Assembly (NCBI GenBank): GCA_964480425.1 | Contig: CAYZPY010000030.1 | Location: 1 to 20,521, forward strand | DNA length: 20,521 nucleotides | Reading direction: 5' to 3' | From: CAYYMD01 sp964480425 | GTDB lineage: Bacteria; Planctomycetota; Phycisphaerae; SM23-33 | Shown here: one piece after another, positions 8,309 through 14,389 of the stretch | Numbering within the stretch: position 1 is the first letter of the stretch | Layout of the letters: each line of letters opens with the position of its first letter | The notes under the pieces: model-generated | The model's input: only the letters and a program-made list of their open reading frames with translations | Told to the model about the DNA's origin: nothing | Databases searched by the model: none | Made by a program: the position numbers and the translations under genes

Positions 8309-9586
8309 ATGAACACGATGCAAAAATTTGTAGTCGGCGGCATTGCGGTTATTCTAACTGCCTGTATGGGATTCGCCGCCAAAAACAAGCCAAGCGCCGA
8401 AGAAATGAAGCAGAAATTCGACACCGTCGAAGACGCCAGGCACGTAACGGTGTACCAGGAGAAGGGGCACTTCGCCGGTTGGCCCGCCAACAACGGCGCG
8501 TGGATCTTCGAGGGCGACGAAATGCTGGTGTGTTTCACCCGCGGGGATTACGAACTCCGCGGCGGGCACAATATCGGCGGCAACCAGAAGACCTGGCTGG
8601 CGCGAAGCACCGACGGCGGCGAGACCTGGAAGGCATACGACCCGGAGGGCTTCGTCGGCGACTTCGGCAATCAACCGGACTGCAAGCCGGTCACAAAGCC
8701 GATAGACTTCACCGCCCCGAAATTCGCACTGCGGATGGTCGGCACCGCCTATCACGGTGCGTTCGACCCCAAAGGCCATTTCTTCTACACCTACGACGCC
8801 GGAGAAACCTGGAAAGGCCCGCACCGCTTCGGAGACATCTACGACGATCCGCACATTCAACAGGCCTTCCCCAAGGGCAAAGGCGGCTACCACGACGTCG
8901 AACTGACGCCCCGCACCGACTACGTCATCGAGGGCAAGCACCAGTGCCTGCTGTTCATGTCCGTACGCATAAAGCTCCGGTTCGGAACCGACAAGGTCTT
9001 CTGCGCCCGAACTAAAGACGGGGGAAAAACTTTCGAGTTCGTCAGTTGGGTCATCCCGCCATATACCAAGGATCTCGACCAGTCGCTGGAGGTGGACCTG
9101 GACGGCGACACAATCCACCCCAGCAAGGCGCGCGCGGTGATGTCCCAGACATTTGAACTCAAAGACGGCACGCTGATAACCACCATGCGCCGCCGTCACG
9201 GCAAGCACAACTGGGTGGACGCGTACGTCTCGAAGGACAACGGGAATACCTGGAAGTTTATGGCCAAGGTCGGCGACACCGGCTCGGGCAACGGAAACCC
9301 CCCCGCGCTGAACATGACCGAAGACGGGCGTCTGTGCGCAGTCTTCGGCGACCGCGCGCGCGGAACAATAATGATCTCCTACAGCGGCGACAACGGAAAG
9401 ACCTGGAGCAAGCCGAAAATCCTCAGAGACGACTTCTGGTCCGAGGATATGCAAACCAACGACCTGGGCTACCCGCGCCTGCTTCGCCGTTCCGACGGAA
9501 AGATGGTCGCCCTGTATTATTACTCCACCAAAGAGGCCCTGCACGGCATCCAGGCGACGATCTGGGACCCCGCCAGAGAAAAATAA
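8309..9586 (+). CDS. BNR/Asp-box sialidase-like exported protein
   Basis: 425 residues. The export signal (about 1-24) contains LTAC at 17-19/20, a possible lipobox; cleavage after GFAA is the alternative. Five Asp-box-type repeats mark a six-bladed beta-propeller: STDGGETWK (100-108), YDAGETWK (162-169), TKDGGKTFE (235-243), SKDNGNTWK (308-316) and SGDNGKTWS (359-367). Such folds occur in exo-sialidases and in other hydrolases or lyases of the same clan. I do not see a secure arginine triad for sialic acid, so substrate is uncertain; in this neighbourhood a role on algal or mucin-like glycans is plausible. Start: AAAGGA about 8 bases before ATG 8309. It is the last plus-strand gene before the prophage. 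Confidence 0.8.
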   Translation: MNTMQKFVVGGIAVILTACMGFAAKNKPSAEEMKQKFDTVEDARHVTVYQEKGHFAGWPANNGAWIFEGDEMLVCFTRGDYELRGGHNIGGNQKTWLARSTDGGETWKAYDPEGFVGDFGNQPDCKPVTKPIDFTAPKFALRMVGTAYHGAFDPKGHFFYTYDAGETWKGPHRFGDIYDDPHIQQAFPKGKGGYHDVELTPRTDYVIEGKHQCLLFMSVRIKLRFGTDKVFCARTKDGGKTFEFVSWVIPPYTKDLDQSLEVDLDGDTIHPSKARAVMSQTFELKDGTLITTMRRRHGKHNWVDAYVSKDNGNTWKFMAKVGDTGSGNGNPPALNMTEDGRLCAVFGDRARGTIMISYSGDNGKTWSKPKILRDDFWSEDMQTNDLGYPRLLRRSDGKMVALYYYSTKEALHGIQATIWDPAREK

Positions 9587-9711
9587 CTCCCCGCCAAAGG
9601 TCGGCGACGAAACCCTCTACCGCCGCGACGGTGAATTAATCAGCGAGGCGAACTTCGAAAACGGGAAAATGAAACAGGCGCTGCCGTTGAGCGGGCGCAT
9701 CTCGTGTGCGA
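9587..9711 (+). other. Orphan coding-like fragment at host/prophage junction
   Basis: No complete gene. One plus-strand frame reads PPKVGDETLYRRDGELISEA followed by NFENGKMKQALPLSGR. The NGK and DGELISEANFENGK pattern recalls MORN-variant (YwqK-like) repeats. There is no start codon in register after the BNR stop, and protein-like composition fades at about 9700 where the convergent phage gene begins. It may be the remains of a host gene cut by prophage insertion or by an assembly join. No terminator hairpin with a T-run is seen between the converging transcripts. Confidence 0.35.
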
Positions 9712-9933
9712 TTAGTCGCCGGAATCGTTCGAGGCGGCGGAATCCACGCCGGCTTCGATTTTGCCGTAGCCAAGAGCGGCCAGCAGGAGGGCGGCAAGGG
9801 CGGCGATTTTGACGGCTGTGTCGGAGATGGCGGATTCGTGCTCGGGCCAGAACAGCGCAGCCACGGCGGCGATCTGCACCGCAAGGGCGGTCAGGAATTT
9901 CCGAGACGTTATCCTCTGCAAAAATGAACGCAT
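9712..9933 (-). CDS. Holin-like small membrane protein
   Basis: 73 residues. A basic N-terminus (MRSFLQRITSRKF) precedes two hydrophobic segments, about 14-29 (LTALAVQIAAVAALFW) and 37-56 (DTAVKIAALAALLLAALGYG), and an acidic tail. This resembles class II holins or small phage membrane proteins with both ends on one face. It is the last gene of the phage transcript, where lysis genes often lie. The start has AGGAG 7-8 bases upstream. No endolysin is adjacent, so the holin role rests on size, topology and position. Confidence 0.5.
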   Translation of the reverse strand: MRSFLQRITSRKFLTALAVQIAAVAALFWPEHESAISDTAVKIAALAALLLAALGYGKIEAGVDSAASNDSGD

Positions 9934-9987
9934 GATGTTTCTCCTGTAAAGGTAAGCGTCCAGCGGACTCGGGTTAATATAGGACTC

Positions 9988-10010
9988 GGCGTGCGCCGAA
10001 GAAGCACGCC
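9988..10010. repeat. Hairpin between small phage genes
   Basis: GGCGTGC (9988-9994) and GCACGCC (10004-10010) form a 7-bp perfect stem with a 9-base loop, between the stop of the 10018-10274 gene and the holin-like gene. There is no U-run, so it could slow decay or attenuate rather than end transcription. Confidence 0.4.
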
Positions 10011-10017
10011 CTACGAC

Positions 10018-10274
10018 TCACATCGCCAGCACGGCGTTAATGACAGGACCGGCCGCCTCGGCCAGAGTCTCAATCAACTGAATCTCGTTTCGTGCCTGGT
10101 GATACTGTCGCACGGCCCGTTCGTACTGCGGCGTTTCGCGCAGGCGCACCACGGTCCTTTCGGTGATTTTGATGCGGTCAATCACCGCCGCCAGAGACGG
10201 GTGCCTGGCCGACCAGTCCTCGTACGCCTGCCCGACCGCGCGCTCGACAATCTGCTGAATCTTTTCATTTTCAT
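10018..10274 (-). pseudogene. Small phage protein with a frame break near its start
   Basis: The ATG at 10274 overlaps the previous stop as ATGA, the classic coupled arrangement, and begins MKMK. In that frame translation ends after about 30 Arg/Ser-rich residues. In the neighbouring frame a convincing protein runs to the stop at 10018: KIQQIVERAVGQAYEDW, then RIKITERTVVRLRE and NEIQLIETLAEAAGPVINAV. That frame has no ATG, GTG or TTG near its beginning. One missing A in the A-rich stretch near 10262-10265 would join the two and give a protein of about 86 residues. The product is helical, charged and without a membrane segment; I do not recognise its family. A rare ATT start is the alternative. 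Confidence 0.5.
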
Positions 10275-10768
10275 TTGCCTTGGGTCAGTCTCCCGTAAAT
10301 GTCCAAAAGACGCTGCTTGAGCCGCCCGGTCAGCGACGACTGATAGACGATGAGTTCGGCTGCCATCTCGAGCGCCTCGTCGGCGGCGTCGAGATTGTCC
10401 GCGTCGTCCTCGTGCGAGGCCTGCTGACGATTAATCTGCTCACCCAGCACATCGCGCGCCGCGGCGTAGCCCCGCCGGGCCGATATCACCCACTCGGCGT
10501 CGAACTCCACCGGCCGACCCGACGAATCCGTAATTTTCCCGGCCTCGACCAGTCGAACGTCGCGGTCGAACGCATCGTCGAGCGCGACCGACTGCGATTC
10601 CATCTGAGCCACTATCTGCTCGTGTTGCGCCTGCTGCGCCCGGCGCGCCTGGTCAAGCCCCTTTTGCGCCTGCGCGATAAGTTCCAGCGCCGCCGGGGCG
10701 GCGCCGCAGCCGCCAATCGCCATCGCAAGCGCCGCAACGGGCAATATCCATCTAACGTGTCGTGTCAT
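10271..10768 (-). CDS. Phage-region lipoprotein with coiled coil (o-spanin-like?)
   Basis: The start at ATG 10768 (MTRHVRWILPVAALAMA) is chosen because AAGGAG lies 8 bases upstream and because it yields a lipoprotein signal with lipobox I-G-G-C. The mature 146 or so residues are charged and helical (AQAQKGLDQARRAQQAQHEQ, then DEALEMAAELIVYQSS). A longer frame start at 10915 is not supported. Its start overlaps the end of the preceding small membrane protein gene by 17 bp. A membrane protein with a coiled coil followed by an overlapping lipoprotein gene is the arrangement of i-spanin/o-spanin pairs that fuse the inner and outer membranes at lysis. This is longer than typical o-spanins, so the assignment is tentative. 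Confidence 0.6.
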   Translation of the reverse strand: MTRHVRWILPVAALAMAIGGCGAAPAALELIAQAQKGLDQARRAQQAQHEQIVAQMESQSVALDDAFDRDVRLVEAGKITDSSGRPVEFDAEWVISARRGYAAARDVLGEQINRQQASHEDDADNLDAADEALEMAAELIVYQSSLTGRLKQRLLDIYGRLTQGK

Positions 10769-11030
10769 GATGCAACTCCTTTGTAAGGTCCCTGATTGCC
10801 TCGACGACCTGCCTCTGGGTCTCGGTGAAGCGTGCGATGGTCTCGGAATTCCGCTGGACCACGTCGGTGAGTTTGCCCAGCCGCTGCTCGTCGCGGATGA
10901 TTCGCTGGTGCGCATCGGACAACTGCGCCTCGCGCACGCGACTGAGCCGGCGCTCCCACAGCCACATCGCGCCCATCAGCCCCGCCGCCCCGAAACTCGC
11001 CAAATCCGATATCACGCCGATAAACGTCAT
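10752..11030 (-). CDS. Small membrane protein with coiled coil (i-spanin-like?)
   Basis: The start at ATG 11030 (MTFIGVISDLASFGAAG) has GGAG 8 bases upstream and gives 92 residues; an upstream in-frame ATG at 11135 would lie inside the previous gene and adds an Arg/Ser-rich stretch that looks like antisense noise. Residues 2-23 form one transmembrane segment (FIGVISDLASFGAAGLMGAMWLW cut at either end), then a charged helix runs to the C-terminus (SDAHQRIIRDEQRLGKLTD onward), a likely coiled coil. Position near the end of the phage transcript and overlap with the lipoprotein gene fit an inner-membrane spanin or a tail-associated accessory protein. Confidence 0.6.
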   Translation of the reverse strand: MTFIGVISDLASFGAAGLMGAMWLWERRLSRVREAQLSDAHQRIIRDEQRLGKLTDVVQRNSETIARFTETQRQVVEAIRDLTKELHHDTTR

Positions 11031-11043
11031 AAAATCACTCCAT

Positions 11044-12087
11044 TCAGTTGGGCGGGCTGTCCAGGTCGAATTCGACGACCGCCTCGGCCGAAACGATCTC
11101 GACGGTCTCGGCGCCGCTGTCCGCTCTGCGGACAAGAAAGTTCTGCTCGGCGCCGTTAATCATGGCGTCGAATGCGTCGGCGACGGTCCCTCCGGTCAGC
11201 GTTCCGACCTGGCCGGCGGTCAGGTCGATCGAGCCGATAAGCACCGCGTCGCCCGCGCCCGTCCCGCCGGGGGCGTCCCACGAGGCAGAGGCGCCCGGGT
11301 CATATTCGTTCCACGTGGGCGGGTCGGACTCGAAGTCAATCTCGCGCAGGCAACGATAGACCTCGACGGTGCAGTCGGCGTCGACGGTGATTTCGAGTCG
11401 GCCGGCGGCGCGGGCCGACACGCCGACCAGGCCCAGAGGCGACGTGTCTTCCGTGCGTATCACGGCAAAGCCCACGCTGCGCAGTTCGTTCGACCCGTCG
11501 TTGGCTACCGCCTCGCCTATCCACGGCGTGTCGGGCAGGACCGAGAAAATGCCCACGGAAAAATACAACGGCAGCCGCCACCTGCCACGCCGCAGCCACT
11601 CGATTGCCTGACGCAGTTCGTTGAAGTGAACCGCCCGCACGTCACTCTGCGCCGCGACAACGTCTGCGTCGGTCCAGTCGTCGCCGGAGTTCAACTTCCC
11701 GAACAGGTTCACCTCGCCCTGCCCCGGTCCGCCGGTGACGATTATCTTGTTCTCGTCGTCGCCCGCCACAGGCCAGAGCCAGTCCATCGCCGCCGGCGTT
11801 GCGGGCGACCCGCCCATCGCGCCCACCGGGGCCGAGAGTATCCCCTCGACCAGCGCATCGCGGAAATTATCGCACGGCGGCGCCTGGGCCGAGTCGAGCG
11901 AGGCCTCTTTCACCGGCGCGCCGCAATACAGGTGCGACGAATAATCCTGCTCGCTCTGATAAGTCAGCAGGCGCCTGCGGTTTATCGCCGCGGCAAGTTC
12001 CGTTCCGTCGGACAATGCCACGAAATGTTCGCCGGCGTCGAGGCGCCCCTGCTGGTTCGAGTTTGTCCAGATGGCCGTGTAGGTCAT
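11044..12087 (-). CDS. Phage structural protein, probably tail or fibre associated
   Basis: 347 residues, no signal peptide or membrane segment. The N-terminal 100 residues (TAIWTNSNQQGRLDAGEHFV) are followed by a helix, VRAVHFNELRQAIEWLRRGR (about 150-169), a motif I have seen in fibre-like and cell-surface proteins of many bacteria (AVHxNELRxAI). The rest is beta-rich, Gly/Asp-rich and ends in EAVVEFDLDSPPN. It begins just after the stop of the upstream gene (2-base gap) with no strong ribosome site, so translation is probably coupled. Family not identified. Confidence 0.65.
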   Translation of the reverse strand: MTYTAIWTNSNQQGRLDAGEHFVALSDGTELAAAINRRRLLTYQSEQDYSSHLYCGAPVKEASLDSAQAPPCDNFRDALVEGILSAPVGAMGGSPATPAAMDWLWPVAGDDENKIIVTGGPGQGEVNLFGKLNSGDDWTDADVVAAQSDVRAVHFNELRQAIEWLRRGRWRLPLYFSVGIFSVLPDTPWIGEAVANDGSNELRSVGFAVIRTEDTSPLGLVGVSARAAGRLEITVDADCTVEVYRCLREIDFESDPPTWNEYDPGASASWDAPGGTGAGDAVLIGSIDLTAGQVGTLTGGTVADAFDAMINGAEQNFLVRRADSGAETVEIVSAEAVVEFDLDSPPN

Positions 12088-12089
12088 GA

Positions 12090-12644
12090 CTAATCCAGGT
12101 ATTTTGCGTATGCGGGATGGTCGAACATGTATCGCGTAGTGGGGGGTTCGCCGGTGTCCGTCACCGGACGGACCACCACGATGGTCTGTTCGTGCACCGC
12201 CCCGCCGGGTCCCAGGGACAATTCTGCCAGGTTATATGCGGTCACGTCTTCGGCGCCGGACCTGTCTTCGAACTGGCCCGGTCCGGTGACCACCTGCCGG
12301 CGGGCGGTGTATGCGGCGTCGCCCTGGGACGAAATAATCCTGGCGAAAAACGCCGCCGACGCCCGCCGGAGAAAAATCACCCATCTGCCCTCGATGTCCA
12401 CGGCAACCGCCTCGGCGCCGGGCGGGACTTCACCCGGCTCATCGGCGGGCTCGGCGAGATTAGTCACCGTCACCGTCCGGTCGGTGGCGAACTGAGTATG
12501 TCCGTCGGAATCGAACTCTATCGCCCGCGCGGTGTAGCGGTTGTCCGCCTGGAGTTCGGTTATCCGCACCAGCATTACGCCGACGGCGCTGCCCGCCTGT
12601 GCGAGGTGTCCTATGCCGTCGCGAAATGGAACTTCTTGTGACAT
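12090..12644 (-). CDS. Phage structural protein of unknown family
   Basis: 184 residues, soluble, beta-rich. It starts 2 bases after the stop of the hub-like gene. The visible pattern is MLVRITELQADNRYTARAIE, then VEG-type strand RWVIFLRRA and a C-terminal YNLAELSLGPGG...YMFDHPAY. The central part resembles small OB- or sandwich-fold proteins found beside phage baseplate hubs, but I cannot name a family. Membership of the structural operon is sure from tight spacing on both sides. Confidence 0.6.
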   Translation of the reverse strand: MSQEVPFRDGIGHLAQAGSAVGVMLVRITELQADNRYTARAIEFDSDGHTQFATDRTVTVTNLAEPADEPGEVPPGAEAVAVDIEGRWVIFLRRASAAFFARIISSQGDAAYTARRQVVTGPGQFEDRSGAEDVTAYNLAELSLGPGGAVHEQTIVVVRPVTDTGEPPTTRYMFDHPAYAKYLD

Positions 12645-12646
12645 GG

Positions 12647-14380
12647 TTAACCGCTCACTGTAAGTGTGGTTGTCTGCGATTGTCCGAACCGGTGACGCAC
12701 CGAACGGACGTACGGCGTGACAAGCCCCGAGGCGCGCAGGTTCAGGCCCCGCCCGTCCACCCGCTCGATAAGGTCGCCCACGCCGTAGGAAGTATCGGGC
12801 CAGGGAAGGGTAAGTTCGGCCTCCATCGCGCCCGTGGCTGCCTGCGCGTAACGCCGGGCGCAGGCAAGAAGCATGTCGGTGTCGTCGCGGGCGACCGAAG
12901 CGCCGTCATCGCCGGAAAACATGCTCTGGGGCTGCACGGCGGACCACGCGGCGCGATCGGAAAGGTCGATTATCCGGCGCGGGAGGTTCGGCACGCCCGG
13001 AATCTCCACCGCCAGGCGGACATCCGATCGAACGGCGGCGGTAACGCGGACCTCGGCCTGTCCCATCACGGCAGCCTGAAAATATTCGCCGGGTATCGCA
13101 TCGCCCGCCAGGTAAATCGCGCACTCATCCGACGATACTTTCACCGGACCGCCCCATGCGCGCCACTCATCCTGCTGGCCGCAGCGGAACTGGACCGCCA
13201 CGCCGAAAGACTCGCCGTCCTGGTTGACCGAGATGCACTGCTCAAACCTGCGCGGGACACGCAGGTAAAAATCCTCGGCGCTTACCTGTGAAAAATCGTA
13301 AACATCCAGCAGCCACGGCGAACCGCTATACCAGCCGTGCTCGTTGAGCACCCACTTGCGATAGACGTTGCGGCCCTGCGGCCAATCCTCCCCGTCGCTG
13401 CGAATAAAATCACGCCAGCGGGAAGTCTCGTCGCCTTCGTACCATCCGGGCTGCAGATTAAAGGTCGATTCGTACCGCTTGTGCCGCCCCAGGGCGAGAA
13501 TCGCAGGCCTGTCGCACCGCCGGCGGAATACCACGCTTCCCCGCCAGAGATTGGAATCACCCGCCTGTGCAAGCGCGCCGACGCGCTGAAGACAAACCCG
13601 CCTGCGCCTCCCCGTGCGTCCCGGCTGGTAGAATACGAGCCCCAGCGCGTTTCTCCCCGGCGCCGTGGCGAGCCCGCCCCGGCCGGCGACCTTAGCGAGC
13701 GCCTCCCACAGCACCATGCCGGTAACGTCCAGCCGACCCAGGTCAATCTCGCCGGCGAGGTCACCGAGTTCCTCCAGACCCGGCGCTTCGACGTATGAGG
13801 GCGCGTATGCCGCCACCAGATACCCGAGCGCGTCGGCCACCGTCCAGCGAATCGCGTCGGCGTCGGACGAGAAGACCCGGCACTGCCTGCCGTTGATTTC
13901 GCCGACCTGGGACGACGCCCGTCCTTTTAGTCCGTCGTTGAAATTCACCGGCGCGTTTTCGGCCCGCACCGCACCGGCCGAGCCCCACCGCCAACAGTGG
14001 TCAATGACGGATTCGAGCGCCTCGGCCAGAGCATGTTCGACCACTACCACCAGTCGTTCGGCCTGGGGAGTGAATTCACTGCGATGGGCCACCACGCGAG
14101 CAGGGAGCCGGCCGGAACCGTATCCGCGCGGCGGATGTATCGACACGGACGACCCTATCTGAGGCAAAGACGAGACATCCTCCATGCGCGCGCCGCCGGC
14201 GACGATTCGAGGCAGGCGCTTGACCAACGTCGCCCTGGCGAAGGGATACTCCCGCAGCAATCGCCACTCCACGACCTCCAGGTCACGCCGCCTGAGGCCC
14301 TCGACGCAAATCTTCACGGGCCTGCAACGGAATATCCTGTCCGAAATCGTCAGCGGTGACAACGTAAGTGTCTGCATCAT
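12647..14380 (-). CDS. Phage tail hub-like (baseplate) protein
   Basis: 577 residues. Part of the N-terminus (RRDLEVVEWRLLREYPFARA) and the section on codings such as VGSSVSIHPPRG...RVVAHRSEF resemble beta-barrel parts of baseplate hubs; the middle has long helices (ESVIDHCWRW, VADALGYLVAAYAP, VTGMVLWEALAKVAGRGG) like the 'FTDLLGWLCRQAG' section of gp27-type hubs. The C-terminus, YGVGDLIERVDGRGLNL...YVRSVRHRFGQSQTTTLTVSG, is the typical ending of hub proteins, where a metal- or carbohydrate-free barrel closes. It follows the LamG tail protein by 9 bases. The call rests on pattern resemblance; a tail protein of another kind is possible. Confidence 0.55.
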   Translation of the reverse strand: MMQTLTLSPLTISDRIFRCRPVKICVEGLRRRDLEVVEWRLLREYPFARATLVKRLPRIVAGGARMEDVSSLPQIGSSVSIHPPRGYGSGRLPARVVAHRSEFTPQAERLVVVVEHALAEALESVIDHCWRWGSAGAVRAENAPVNFNDGLKGRASSQVGEINGRQCRVFSSDADAIRWTVADALGYLVAAYAPSYVEAPGLEELGDLAGEIDLGRLDVTGMVLWEALAKVAGRGGLATAPGRNALGLVFYQPGRTGRRRRVCLQRVGALAQAGDSNLWRGSVVFRRRCDRPAILALGRHKRYESTFNLQPGWYEGDETSRWRDFIRSDGEDWPQGRNVYRKWVLNEHGWYSGSPWLLDVYDFSQVSAEDFYLRVPRRFEQCISVNQDGESFGVAVQFRCGQQDEWRAWGGPVKVSSDECAIYLAGDAIPGEYFQAAVMGQAEVRVTAAVRSDVRLAVEIPGVPNLPRRIIDLSDRAAWSAVQPQSMFSGDDGASVARDDTDMLLACARRYAQAATGAMEAELTLPWPDTSYGVGDLIERVDGRGLNLRASGLVTPYVRSVRHRFGQSQTTTLTVSG

Positions 14381-14389
14381 AAACTCGCT

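Noticed and set aside
8354..9544. Long minus-strand open frame opposite the BNR gene
   Set aside because: Composition is that of an antisense shadow (Val/Ala/Gly/Arg rich), and the plus-strand propeller repeats are unmistakable.
9587..9711. tRNA or tRNA-derived attachment site at the prophage edge
   Set aside because: No cloverleaf-like sequence, CCA end or T-arm motif can be found here.
10825..12093. 422-codon plus-strand open frame in the phage region
   Set aside because: It spans several minus-strand genes that have coupled starts and stops; Arg-rich sequence without motifs shows it to be a shadow.
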